A stretch of 61,178 nucleotides of DNA from Nocardia cerradoensis NBRC 101014 (GCF_000308535.1 NZ_BAFW01000161.1:1-61178); one strand, 5' to 3'; counted from the stretch's first letter, positions 18,200 through 29,178 are shown. Notes: generated by a model from the letters alone, not told the origin. Program-made: numbers and translations.

Positions 18200-18846
18200 C
18201 TACTCGACTTCCTTCGCCTCGTGCCACGCCCCGGCCAGCAGGGCCCGCGTCTCCCGCAGCAACTGCGGCATCACCTTCACACCACCGACGACGGTGATGA
18301 AATTGGCGTCCCCGCCCCAGCGGGGAACGATGTGCTGATGCAGGTGGTCGGCCAGCGATCCCCCGGCGACGCCGCCGAGATTCAGCCCGACGTTGAAGCC
18401 CTCGGGCCGCGACACCTTCTTCATCACCCGGATCGCCCGCTGGGTGAACGCCATCAGTTCGGCGCTCTCTTCCGGGGTGAGATCCTCGAGGTCGGCCACC
18501 CGCCGATAGGGCACCACCATCATGTGGCCGGGGTTGTACGGGTAGAGGTTGAGCACCGCGAAGACCCATTCGCCGCGCGCGATGACCAGTCCGTCCTCGT
18601 CCGACATCTTCGGGATCTCGGTGAAGGGGTGTTTCAGCCCGGCCGAGGTCTTCTCCTCGGCGCCGGCGGGCGCGTCGGCCTCGGCCGGCCCGTTCCGGCT
18701 GTCGCGATCGGCGGCGACCGCACCGGTGATGTAGGACATCCGGTACGGCGTCCACAATCGCTGCAACCGGTCCGGGTCCCCCGCTCCCGTGTCGACGATC
18801 CGACCCGGATCCTGTTGCGTCACAGCCTCTTCCACCATGCCCTCAC

Positions 18847-18850
<4 letters not shown>
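18200..18850 (-). CDS. HIT family hydrolase/phosphorylase (Rv2613c-like)
   Basis: A 216-residue histidine-triad protein with [10 protein letters not shown] near residue 165 and upstream [18 protein letters not shown]. The mycobacterial homologue is a diadenosine tetraphosphate phosphorylase; the same role is likely. The GTG start overlaps the thrS stop (GTGA); ATG four codons on is an alternative. It is co-transcribed with thrS and pgsA. Confidence 0.92.
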
Positions 18851-20925
<2,075 letters not shown>

Positions 20926-21042
20926 GTCGGCATTCTTGTTCCGGGCCGGTCGACGAACAGAAATCTCACCGGCGCGACCAATGCTATCGGGACAGTACCG
21001 GTCGTGCGCCGATGGACCGGCCGCGAAGCGACGCTGGCCCGC

Positions 21043-21690
21043 TCACCCGCGCCGGGCCAGCTCGGTGAGCAGCCGCTCACGCTCGGCGGCGGGTCTTTTG
21101 GGGCAGCTGGTGCACATATCGCAACCGGGCACCTCGTAGACCAGGCAGCAGGAGATGCGCCGCACGAACGTGCGCGCGGCGATGTCGGTGAATCGTGGCA
21201 CGGGCAGTCGCTCGCCGACCTGGGCGGCCAGCCGCGCACCCGCCTCGGGGTCGCCCGCGTCGATGGCCCGGTTGCCGATCGCGTCGGCGACGATCGCCCA
21301 CAGCGCCGCGGGACGGGCGCCGGTCACCCGGGCCACGGCCGGGATGACGCGCCGCAGGGTGTCGCCCAGCGCGGCGCCGACCGCCTCGGACTCGCCCGCG
21401 GATTCGGGCACGATCCGCTCGATGCCACCGTCGGGCCGGATCTCGCAGCGCAGCCGTTCCAGCGTGGGATCGGGTGCCGGTGCGCCGGTCGCGTAGGCCT
21501 CGGTGATCGGATCCACCAGCGCCGAGGCGGCCATACACCACCACAGCGTGCCCGAGACGCGGGAATTGCCTGTGCCCCAGGAGATTCCCATATCGGCGAT
21601 CCGTTCCGACAGCCACGCGGGCTCGGTGAGTTTGATGCCGGCCACCTGGGCGGGCACTCCGGATGCCACCGACTGCGCCACCATTTCCAT
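21043..21690 (-). CDS. FhuF-like (2Fe-2S) ferric-siderophore reductase
   Basis: About 215 residues if started at the ATG at 21690. The C-terminal ligand motif CC-x10-C-x2-C is complete (CCLVYEVPGCDMCTSC), the hallmark of FhuF-type ferric iron reductases that bind a [2Fe-2S] cluster. The frame is open well upstream, but that part is arginine-rich and unlike the family. GGAG sits 4 nt before the chosen start. No clear iron box was seen. Confidence 0.82.
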   Translation of the reverse strand: MEMVAQSVASGVPAQVAGIKLTEPAWLSERIADMGISWGTGNSRVSGTLWWCMAASALVDPITEAYATGAPAPDPTLERLRCEIRPDGGIERIVPESAGESEAVGAALGDTLRRVIPAVARVTGARPAALWAIVADAIGNRAIDAGDPEAGARLAAQVGERLPVPRFTDIAARTFVRRISCCLVYEVPGCDMCTSCPKRPAAERERLLTELARRG

Positions 21691-21936
21691 CCGACTCCGA
21701 TCCAGATCGATCCAGCGAATGCACCACCTCCACCTTGGCATGTCCGGCGCGCTCGGATCGAGGCGGCGGCAGGGTTTCGGGGTGCGCCGCTCAGCGTATC
21801 GGCGCGGGCGCCGCCGACGTTCAGGCGCGCCGCGGCAGCCGTCCCCCGGTCGTGGCGGGACGGCTGCCGTGGCGAAGGTGGACGGGTGCGCGAGTTCGGC
21901 TGTCGGGCCGACGAACTCGCGCACCCTCCGCCCGGA

Positions 21937-24177
21937 TCAGGCGTGGGTCGGATTCCGGGCGGGTATTCCGGGTCGCTCGGCATCGGTGATCTCGGCGATG
22001 CCGGTCGTGGTGACCTCGAGGACCCGTGCGGTTCCGATATCGAAGAACAGGCCCGAAAGCGCAACACCGCGCTCGTCGACGGCCCGTGCGACGACCGGAT
22101 GCTGCCGCAGGGTCTCCAATTGGACCGCGACGTTGACCATGCTCAGCTGGTCGGCCGGGCCGTAACCGGCGGCCGCCGCGGCCGCCGCCACCGGATGGCC
22201 GCCGCGGTAGCGCTGCAGGGCCTCGGCGCCGTGCGCCAGCCAGTCGTCGATATCGGGACCGGCGGACCGGTCCGACAGCAGGGCGTTCATCGCACCGCAG
22301 CCCGAATGTCCGCACACCACGACGTTGCGCACCGACAGATTGTGCAGCGCGAAACTCAGCGCGGCGTCCACCGACACATCGGTGCCGCGCGCCGGGATCA
22401 GATTGCCGATGTTGCGGACGGTGAACAGGTCACCCGGACCGCTGTTGGTGATCACATTCGGCACGATCCGCGAGTCGGAGCAGGTCAGGAAGAAGGAGTC
22501 CGGGTCCTGACCGTGGCGCAATTCGTCCAGGTGCGGCCGCATCACGTGGGCATGGCTGCGGTGGTAGGCGGCGACACCGGCGGCGACCGGATTGCCACCC
22601 TCGGAACGCCACGGCCCCAGCACATCGTCGAGCAGCCCGCGGGCCCGGGCGCGCCGCGGCGGACGCTCCGCCGCATCGGCCATGCGTGCGGGCCCGATCT
22701 CGACGAATTCGACGGTGCCGCCGGTACTTTCGTGCTGCTGCGCCCAGGAGTGGACGGCGTCGTAGGCGGCGTGGTCGAGGAAGTCGACCGTCAGCTCCAC
22801 CAGGACGTCCACGCCTTCGGGCACCTTGGCCAGCTGCCCGGTCAGCTTCGGCAGGGCGAGGAAGGTGCAGGTGCCGTCCACGCTCACCAGCCACCGGTCG
22901 GTTCCCTCGACCGGAGCGGCCTCGACCGAGACGCGCACCACACGCCACAGCAGCAGCGCGAAGGCGACGACCAGACCGATCAGCACACCTTCGAGCAGGT
23001 TCAAGAACACCACCACGGCGATGGTCACCGCGTAGATCACCAGTTCGCCGGTGCGGTGCGCGATCTTGATGTGGGCGAGCTTCACCAGCTGGATGCCGAT
23101 CATCACCAGCAGGCCGGCCAGCGCCGATTTCGGGATCTGCTCGACCACGCCCACCAGGGCGATCGAGAACAGCAGCACCCACACGCCGTGCAGCAGCGCC
23201 GAGGCCCGGCTGCGCGCCCCGGCGGTCACATTGGTCGCACTGCGCACGATCACGCCCGTGACCGGCAGGCCACCGATCATGCCCGAAGTCACGTTGGCCG
23301 CACCCTGCGCCATGAGCTCACGGTCGAAGTTGGTCCGCGGGCCGTTGTGCATCTTGTCGACGGCGACAGCCGACAGCAGGCTTTCCACGCTGGCGATCAG
23401 GGCCACGGTCAGCACCGCCAGCGCGACACCACTCCAGTTTCCGCTGGGCATGTCCGGCAGGCCGACGGCGTCGAACAGCGACCCGCTCATCGTGATGCGG
23501 GCGGGGTTTCCGGGCAGCACCAGCGACAGCGCGGTGGCGACCACGATCGCCACCAGCGGTCCGGGAACCACGCGGATCTTGGCCGGCACCCAGCGCCAGC
23601 CGAGCATGATCGCGATGACCAGCCCGCCGATCACGACATCGATACCGCTGAGATGCAGCAGCTGATTCGGCAACTCGGCGACGTTCTCCCACGCCGAGCT
23701 CTGCGACGATCCGCCGAGCAGGACATGAACCTGCTGCAAGGCGATGGTGATACCGATGCCGGCGAGCATGGCGTGCACGACGACCGGCGCGATGGCGAGC
23801 GCGGCGCGCGCGATTCGGCTCAGGCCGAACACGATCTGCAGCGCGCCCGCGCAGACGGTGATGAAACAGGTTGTCTTCCAGCCGAATTGATTGATGGTCT
23901 CGGCCATGACCACGGTCAGGCCGGCCGCGGGTCCGCTGACCTGCAGGACGGAGCCCCCCAGGGATCCCACCACGATGCCGCCCACGGCGGCGGCGATCAG
24001 TCCGGCCGCGACCGGGGCGCCGGTGGCGACCGCGATGCCGATCGAGAGCGGGAGCGCGACGAGGAAGACGACGACCGATGCGGGTAGATCGTGTCGAAGG
24101 ACCGAATTCATCCGGTCCGACCAGCTGGGGCCCGGCGGGGCCGAGGGTCTGGGCGTAGCGACGGTGTCGGTGGACAT
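21937..24177 (-). CDS. SulP bicarbonate transporter-carbonic anhydrase fusion, copy 1
   Basis: A 746-residue fusion. Residues ~25-430 form a SulP anion transporter of about 11-12 TM (LRHDLPASVVVFLVALPLSIGIA, SGPAAGLTVV). A STAS-like segment follows (~430-510), then a beta-class carbonic anhydrase. Zinc ligands C-x-D-x-R (CSDSR, near 565) and H-x2-C (GHSGCG, near 624) are present. It probably imports bicarbonate and interconverts it with CO2 at the membrane for carboxylation and pH control (inference). GAAGGAG precedes the ATG by 5 nt. A paralogue lies directly upstream. Confidence 0.93.
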   Translation of the reverse strand: MSTDTVATPRPSAPPGPSWSDRMNSVLRHDLPASVVVFLVALPLSIGIAVATGAPVAAGLIAAAVGGIVVGSLGGSVLQVSGPAAGLTVVMAETINQFGWKTTCFITVCAGALQIVFGLSRIARAALAIAPVVVHAMLAGIGITIALQQVHVLLGGSSQSSAWENVAELPNQLLHLSGIDVVIGGLVIAIMLGWRWVPAKIRVVPGPLVAIVVATALSLVLPGNPARITMSGSLFDAVGLPDMPSGNWSGVALAVLTVALIASVESLLSAVAVDKMHNGPRTNFDRELMAQGAANVTSGMIGGLPVTGVIVRSATNVTAGARSRASALLHGVWVLLFSIALVGVVEQIPKSALAGLLVMIGIQLVKLAHIKIAHRTGELVIYAVTIAVVVFLNLLEGVLIGLVVAFALLLWRVVRVSVEAAPVEGTDRWLVSVDGTCTFLALPKLTGQLAKVPEGVDVLVELTVDFLDHAAYDAVHSWAQQHESTGGTVEFVEIGPARMADAAERPPRRARARGLLDDVLGPWRSEGGNPVAAGVAAYHRSHAHVMRPHLDELRHGQDPDSFFLTCSDSRIVPNVITNSGPGDLFTVRNIGNLIPARGTDVSVDAALSFALHNLSVRNVVVCGHSGCGAMNALLSDRSAGPDIDDWLAHGAEALQRYRGGHPVAAAAAAAGYGPADQLSMVNVAVQLETLRQHPVVARAVDERGVALSGLFFDIGTARVLEVTTTGIAEITDAERPGIPARNPTHA

Positions 24178-24189
24178 ATTGCTCCTTCA

Positions 24190-24212
24190 CCGGAGCCGCC
24201 GCGGCGGTCCGG
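24190..24212 (-). promoter_or_regulatory. Leader hairpin next to the ribosome site, SulP-CA copy 1
   Basis: CCGGA-CCGCC pairs with GGCGG-TCCGG (one bulge) on the transcript, ending about 2 nt before the GAAGGAG ribosome site. Copy 2 has an equivalent hairpin of different sequence in the same place. Confidence 0.5.
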
Positions 24213-24293
24213 TCGGTCGAACATGTTCTCCAGGCATCGAATTCAGCTGCGAGACTTCGTTGTCCAGCAGTGAGCCGGAAGCGAGGGCAACCC

Positions 24294-24321
24294 TAATAGT
24301 AAAGACTAAGCAAAGGCTTAG
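24294..24321 (-). promoter_or_regulatory. Conserved 28-nt upstream element, copy 1
   Basis: On the minus strand, CTAAG-CCTTTG-CTTAG followed by TCTTTACTATTA. The last 12 nt are identical upstream of copy 2 (26824-26851), and the dyad arms differ by compensating changes. TACTAT could be a -10. Confidence 0.6.
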
Positions 24322-24358
24322 AAAAGGATCTTTAGCCTCGCACACGTTCCGGATTCGA

Positions 24359-24374
24359 TGTGACGGCCCTCACT
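24359..24374. promoter_or_regulatory. CRP-like site upstream of SulP-CA copy 1
   Basis: TGTGA-N6-TCACT, 9 of 10 matches to the CRP/GlxR core TGTGA-N6-TCACA. It lies 37 nt upstream of the conserved 28-nt element. Confidence 0.45.
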
Positions 24375-24466
24375 CGCCTGGAGTTCGACCTGCACCGGCA
24401 CCACTGTGCGCCCGCTCAGCGCGCGTATTCCATCCGGCGAAATTGCCAGAACTGGGAATGCTCCTT

Positions 24467-26677
24467 TCAGGAAACCGGGACCGGAACGGGGTGGCGGAGG
24501 TCGTCGATATCGGCGATGCCGTCGGGCGTGATCGCGAGGACGCGGGCGGTGGCGATATCGAAGAACAGTCCCGACAGCACCACACCGCGCGCCTCGATTC
24601 CACGCCGCACGACGGGATGGGCGGCCAGCGTCTCGATCTGCACGGCGACGTTCACCATGCCCAGCTGGTCGACCTCGCCGTACCCGGCGGCCGCGGCCGC
24701 CACCGCCACCGGATGCCCAGCCCGGAAGCGCTCGAGCGCGGGGCGGCCGTGTGCGAGCCAGTCGTCGAGACCCGAGCCGGTGTGCAGACCGTGGTGCAGT
24801 GCGTCCATGGCGCCACAGCCGGAATGACCGCAAACGACGATCGAGCGCACGTCGAGTTTGTTCAGCGCGTAGACCAGCGCGGCCTCGACCGAGGTGTCGC
24901 GGCCGTCGGCGGGGATCAGATTGCCGATATTGCGCACGGTGAACAGATCGCCCGGGCCGCTGTTGGTGATCACGTTGGGCACGATGCGGGAGTCGGCGCA
25001 GGTGACGAACAGCGATTCCGGATCCTGGGTGTGCCGCAGTTCGTCCAGATGCGGCCGCATCATGTGGGCGTGCCCGCGGTGATAGGCCGCGATCCCGGCG
25101 GCGATCCGGTCGGTGCGGGTGGTGGGTCGCCAGGGCGCGAGAACATCGTCGAGCATGCGCCGGGCGTGGCCGCGCGCGGGCGGTCCCGCGGTGAGGTCGG
25201 CGATGCGCACGGCACCGAGTTCGACGAATTGCACGGCGCCGCCGAGGCTTTCGTGTCGCTGCGCCCATTCGTGCAGGGTGTCGGAGGCGGCGTGGTCGAT
25301 GAAGTCGACGGTCATCTCCACGGTGACCGGAACGCCCGCGGGAATCCGCGCCAGCTGCGCGGTGAGCCGCGGCAGGGCCAGGAAGGTGGCCGAACCGTCC
25401 ACGGTCACGAGCCAGCGCCCGGTGTCGCCGACCGGCGCGGCCACGATCACCACCTGCACCACCCGCCACATCAGCAGCGCGAACGAGAGCACCAGCCCGA
25501 TCAGCATGCCCAGCAGCAGATTACCGAAGATCACCACGAGAACCGTTGCGGCATAGACGATCAGATCACCGGCGCGGCGCGCGAGGCGGATATGCGCGAG
25601 TTTCACCAAACCGATACCGATCACGATCAGCAGCCCGGCCAGCGCGGCCTTCGGGATCTGGCGCACCACCTCGACCAGCGCGACGGAGAACACCAGCACC
25701 CACACGCCACTGAGCATGGTCGAGGCCTTGGTCCGCGCGCCGGCCTTGGCGTTGGTGATACTGCGGACGATGACCGCGGCGATGGGCAGGCCGCCGAGCA
25801 TGCCGGAGGTCATGTTCGCGACGCCCTGGCCGAGCAGTTCGCGGTCGAGGTCGGTGCGGTACTCCGGCCGCAACCGGTCCACGGCCACCGCGGACAACAG
25901 CGTCTCCACGCTGGCGATCAGCGCGATGGTGAACGCGGTCAGCACGACCGCACTCCAATGACCGTGCGGCAGTTGCGGTAACGACATCGCGTCGAACAGC
26001 GACCCGTGCAGGGTGATGCGCTCCACGCTGGTGGGCACCACCATGGCGAGCGCGGTCGCCGCGACCACGGCCGCCAGCGGCGCCGGGACCGCGCGGATCC
26101 GGCCCGGTAGATAGCGCCAGCCCAGCATGATCGCGATCACCACCCCGCCGACGAGCGCGTCGCCGGCATGCATCACCGTCAGCTGATGTGGCAACTGCAC
26201 GATGCTCGCCCACGACGAACTCAACGTCTGCCCGCCCAGCAGCACGTGCAGTTGCTGCAGTGCGATCACGACGCCGATGCCGGCGAGCATGGCGTGCACC
26301 ACCACGGGCGCGATGGCCAGCGCGCCGCGCGCGATCCGGCTCAGGCCGAACACCACCTGCAGCGCACCGGCACAGACGGTGATGAAACAGGTTGTCGCCC
26401 AGCCGAACTGGTGGATGGATTCGGCCACCACGACGGTGAGGCTGGCGGTGGGGCCGCTGACCTGCAGTACCGAACCGCCGCACAGCCCGGCGACCAGACC
26501 GCCGACCACGGCGGCGATCAAACCGGCCGCGACCGGCGCGCCCATGGCGACGGCCACACCGATGGACAGGGGTAGCGCGACCAGGAAAACCACCACGGAG
26601 GCGGGTAGATCATGGCGTAGAACGACCGAAAGGCCCCGAGGTGACGTCCGTCGGACCGAGTCGGTGTCGGTGGACAT
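24467..26677 (-). CDS. SulP bicarbonate transporter-carbonic anhydrase fusion, copy 2
   Basis: A 736-residue paralogue of copy 1 with the same three-part layout: SulP, STAS-like, beta carbonic anhydrase. Zinc ligands CADSR (near 558) and GHSGCG (near 618) are intact. Long stretches are identical to copy 1, for example LRHDLPASVVVFLVALPLSI and RIVPNVITNSGPGDLF. I chose the ATG at 26677 because AAGGAG precedes it and it matches the copy 1 start MSTDT; an open extension to 26890 would cover the promoter. This is a recent-looking tandem duplication with each copy keeping its own promoter. Confidence 0.93.
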   Translation of the reverse strand: MSTDTDSVRRTSPRGLSVVLRHDLPASVVVFLVALPLSIGVAVAMGAPVAAGLIAAVVGGLVAGLCGGSVLQVSGPTASLTVVVAESIHQFGWATTCFITVCAGALQVVFGLSRIARGALAIAPVVVHAMLAGIGVVIALQQLHVLLGGQTLSSSWASIVQLPHQLTVMHAGDALVGGVVIAIMLGWRYLPGRIRAVPAPLAAVVAATALAMVVPTSVERITLHGSLFDAMSLPQLPHGHWSAVVLTAFTIALIASVETLLSAVAVDRLRPEYRTDLDRELLGQGVANMTSGMLGGLPIAAVIVRSITNAKAGARTKASTMLSGVWVLVFSVALVEVVRQIPKAALAGLLIVIGIGLVKLAHIRLARRAGDLIVYAATVLVVIFGNLLLGMLIGLVLSFALLMWRVVQVVIVAAPVGDTGRWLVTVDGSATFLALPRLTAQLARIPAGVPVTVEMTVDFIDHAASDTLHEWAQRHESLGGAVQFVELGAVRIADLTAGPPARGHARRMLDDVLAPWRPTTRTDRIAAGIAAYHRGHAHMMRPHLDELRHTQDPESLFVTCADSRIVPNVITNSGPGDLFTVRNIGNLIPADGRDTSVEAALVYALNKLDVRSIVVCGHSGCGAMDALHHGLHTGSGLDDWLAHGRPALERFRAGHPVAVAAAAAGYGEVDQLGMVNVAVQIETLAAHPVVRRGIEARGVVLSGLFFDIATARVLAITPDGIADIDDLRHPVPVPVS

Positions 26678-26689
26678 ATTTCTCCTTCG

Positions 26690-26709
26690 CCGAACCGGTG
26701 TCGGTTCGG
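26690..26709 (-). promoter_or_regulatory. Leader hairpin next to the ribosome site, SulP-CA copy 2
   Basis: CCGAACC and GGTTCGG (7 bp, perfect) around a 6-nt loop, ending about 2 nt before the GAAGGAG ribosome site. It is analogous in position to 24190-24212. Confidence 0.5.
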
Positions 26710-26823
26710 TCCATCGGTGGAACATGTACTGGCATCGAGAGCGGGCGGGCGAAGCGGATGACGCGAGATGCGTTGCGCCTGCGATGCATCCGGACATGGA
26801 TGCCGGCAGCGGCCCAACGCGCT

Positions 26824-26851
26824 TAATAGTAAAGACAACGCAAAGCAGTTG
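26824..26851 (-). promoter_or_regulatory. Conserved 28-nt upstream element, copy 2
   Basis: On the minus strand, CAAC-TGCTTTGC-GTTG followed by TCTTTACTATTA. It shares CTTTGC and the 12-nt tail with copy 1; the arms covary. Confidence 0.6.
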
Positions 26852-26889
26852 GAAAGGGTTTTCAGAACAAAAGTCGGCGCCGGTATTCA

Positions 26890-26909
26890 ATTGTGATCTA
26901 TATCACAAT
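26890..26909. promoter_or_regulatory. Near-consensus CRP/GlxR binding site
   Basis: ATTGTGAT-CTAT-ATCACAAT, a perfect dyad containing TGTGA-N6-TCACA. It is very close to the E. coli CRP consensus and to the GlxR/Crp core of actinobacteria. It lies about 40 nt upstream of the conserved element of copy 2 and about 240 bp from the divergent oxidoreductase. Confidence 0.7.
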
Positions 26910-27147
26910 CCTACGCGAGGTCCGCAACTGCCCGGGACGACCCCCGAACGCCGCAGTGCACCGAAAGACGATGGCGCAGAATCTCTTCGACGTACGCACT
27001 GGCGATACTACCGCAGCGGCGTTCCTGGTCACTTGTACGATTTGCCTATCACCGCGGCCGAACGCGACCGGCGCGGCCGACTGCGGGACAGTGGGAAGGA
27101 CAGGGTCGGTGTCGTGTGCCGACCGGGACCCGGACGAGGAGGCAACA

Positions 27148-28011
27148 GTGCATATCGCGGTACTGGGAATGGGACGGATGGGTCGCGCCGTGGCCGGGCG
27201 CCTGCTCGACGGCGGACATCGGGTGACGGTGTGGAACCGCACCGAAGGTAAAGCGGCCGAACTGATTTCGGCCGGCGCGACGGAGGCCGGAACGGTCGCG
27301 GCGGCCGTGTCGGGAGTCGACGCGGCCGTCACCGCGCTCGCCGACGACGCCGCGGTGACCTCGGTGGCCTTCGGCGAGCTGCAGACAACCCTCGATTCCG
27401 GCACCCCGTACATCGACTGTTCGACCGTCTCCCCCGCATTGGGCGCCGCCCTCGCCGACGGCTTCGGTGACCGTTTTCTCGCCCTTCCGATCGTCGGCGC
27501 GCCCGGCGCGGTCACGGCCGGGAAGGCGACACTCCTGGCCGGCGGGCCCGCGCAATTGCGGGACCAACTCGCCCCTCTGCTCGGCACGCTCTCCGAGCGG
27601 TTGCGCCACTACGATTCGGCGGCGCATGCGCTGACCGCCAAGGTGACCACGAACTTCCTGCTGATCAGCGGGGTGGCGGCGCTAGCGGAGGCGTTCACCG
27701 TAGGGCGATCCGGCGGACTCGGCGACGACCAGTTGCGCGAACTGCTCGCCGGCGCGCCGGTCGTCGCGCCCGCCCTGGGCAATCGTTTCGACGCCGTACT
27801 CACCGCGTCCCCCGACGGATGGTGGACCACCGTTCTGGGCGCCAAGGACGCGGGGCTCGCCGTCGACATCGCCGCGGAAGCGGGCGCCCACCTTCCGTTG
27901 GCGGAAATCGTCCGCAAACGGTACGAGGATGCGGCACGGACGAATCCCGACGCCGATATCGCGGCCATCGCCGCGCTGTACCGTGACGGCGGCGACTCGG
28001 CGCAGGGGTGA
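27148..28011 (+). CDS. NAD(P)-dependent beta-hydroxyacid dehydrogenase / imine reductase-like
   Basis: A 287-residue protein of the 6-phosphogluconate/3-hydroxyisobutyrate dehydrogenase superfamily. It has an N-terminal Rossmann fold (HIAVLGMGRMGRAVAGRLLDGGHRVTVWNRT), then YIDCSTVSP and PIVGAPGAVTAGKATLLAGG. The catalytic Lys lies in LTAKVTTNFLL. GTG start with GAGGAGG 5 nt upstream. The substrate is unknown. It converges on a VOC gene. Confidence 0.88.
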   Translation: MHIAVLGMGRMGRAVAGRLLDGGHRVTVWNRTEGKAAELISAGATEAGTVAAAVSGVDAAVTALADDAAVTSVAFGELQTTLDSGTPYIDCSTVSPALGAALADGFGDRFLALPIVGAPGAVTAGKATLLAGGPAQLRDQLAPLLGTLSERLRHYDSAAHALTAKVTTNFLLISGVAALAEAFTVGRSGGLGDDQLRELLAGAPVVAPALGNRFDAVLTASPDGWWTTVLGAKDAGLAVDIAAEAGAHLPLAEIVRKRYEDAARTNPDADIAAIAALYRDGGDSAQG

Positions 28012-28064
28012 GGGAGCGATCGGGCCACGCGGCCTTCCGACAGGGCGACCCGAAGCCCGGCACC

Positions 28065-28505
28065 TCAGGGTTCGGCGGCTAAGGGCTGAGCGAAGTGCAC
28101 GACCTCCCACAGATGCCCGTCGGGGTCGGCGAAATAGCCGGCGTAGATCCCCCACGGCCGCGGGCGCGCGGGCTGGACCACCGTGCCGCCCGACGCGCCG
28201 GCGAGGTCCAGAACTCGTTCCGCCTCGGCGTCACTGTCGACGAACCAGCCCAGACTCATCGCGGAACCCTGCATACGTTCCGGCGGGATCCCCGCGTCCT
28301 CGGCCAGGTCGTCGCGCCCGTACAGCGCCAGCGTCACCCCGTTGCCGAGCGGGAACATGACCACCGCCCCACCGGGATTCGCCGCGTCCGGCCGGAATTC
28401 GGTCCCGATGATCCCCGGTGACTCCAATCCGAGCGCCCGGTAGAACCGCAACGACACCTCCAGATCGCGCACCCCCAGCGTGATCGCGTGGATCTGTGCT
28501 CGCAC
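28065..28505 (-). CDS. VOC family protein (glyoxalase/dioxygenase-like)
   Basis: A 146-residue protein, MRAQIHAITLGVRDLEVSLRFYRALGL at the start and YFADPDGHLWEVVHF near the end. The latter has the His/Glu pair typical of a metal-binding VOC fold. GTG/ATG choice is unambiguous at the ATG. The function is unknown. It is adjacent to an IS110 remnant on its 5' side. Confidence 0.87.
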   Translation of the reverse strand: MRAQIHAITLGVRDLEVSLRFYRALGLESPGIIGTEFRPDAANPGGAVVMFPLGNGVTLALYGRDDLAEDAGIPPERMQGSAMSLGWFVDSDAEAERVLDLAGASGGTVVQPARPRPWGIYAGYFADPDGHLWEVVHFAQPLAAEP

Positions 28506-28742
28506 CCCGATACCTCCGTTCTCGTCGTTCTGCGCATGCAGTCAACCGTGCCGACGCCGCGCACGTCTTGAACGGATCGGACAGACCACTGGGAAGTGCC
28601 ACCCCCGTTACCTTCTTCTTCGTGGCTCTGGAACGAGGGCCACGGTCGCCGGGCCCGGTATGACTTCTTGCCCCTGTCTTTCGCATGATCCGGGGGTGGT
28701 GTCGCCGGATTCTGGTGGCGTCGACGGACCGCTGTCGAGAGG

Positions 28743-29170
28743 ATGCTCGATGACCACCCTCTCGCCGAGGTCCTGACCTCGATGCCCGGCGTCGGAGTCC
28801 GGACCGGAGCCCGCATCCTGCTCGAAATCGGCGACGGCTCGACCTTCCCCACCGCCGGACACCTCGCCGCCTACGCCGGCATCGCTCCCGTCACCCACCG
28901 CTCCGGCAGCTCCATCCGCGGCGAACATCCCGCACGATCCGGCAACCACACACTCGAACGCGCACTGTTTCTGTCCGCATTCGCCGCACTGCACGATCCG
29001 GCCAGCCGCGCCTACTACGACCGGAAACGTGCCGAAGGCAAGAAACACAACGCCGCCCTCATCTGCCTGGCCCGCCGCTGCGACGTCATCTACGCCATGC
29101 TCCGCAACACGCGGCGGCCTTACCAACCCCGGCACCGGCAGCTCGGGCAGCCTGACGAACTCCTGGAAAG
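28743..29170 (+). pseudogene. IS110-family transposase remnant (C-terminal Transposase_20 region)
   Basis: The frame reads VERMLDDHPLAEVLTSMPGVGVRTGARILLEIGD, then GHLAAYAGIAPVTHRSGSSIRGE, HTLERALFLSAFAAL and DRKRAEGKKHNAALICLARRR-like. These are the C-terminal half of IS110 transposases, including the helix-hairpin-helix TSMPGVG and conserved Ser near SGSSI. The N-terminal DEDD catalytic half is absent upstream. The reading frame runs on beyond the normal end, so the 3' end is also altered. It is non-functional. Boundaries are approximate. Confidence 0.8.
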
Positions 29171-29178
29171 ATCACAGC

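Larger units (their letters stand above)
26678..27147. promoter_or_regulatory. 470-bp divergent intergenic region
   Basis: It separates SulP-CA copy 2 (minus) from the oxidoreductase (plus). It holds the leader hairpin, the 28-nt conserved element and a near-perfect CRP site. A motif GAACATGT-(t/a)CT ... GGCATCGA is shared with the copy 1 leader (near 24220-24240). No coding sequence is supported in 26910-27147. Confidence 0.6.

Noticed and set aside
20926..21042. T-box or other riboswitch upstream of thrS
   Set aside because: No specifier loop, T-box sequence or terminator-like fold recognised in the short leader.
21004..24087. Very long plus-strand open frame antisense to the SulP-carbonic anhydrase gene
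   Set aside because: Low-complexity His/Gln/Arg-rich product and full antisense overlap with a well-conserved gene; high G+C makes such frames common.
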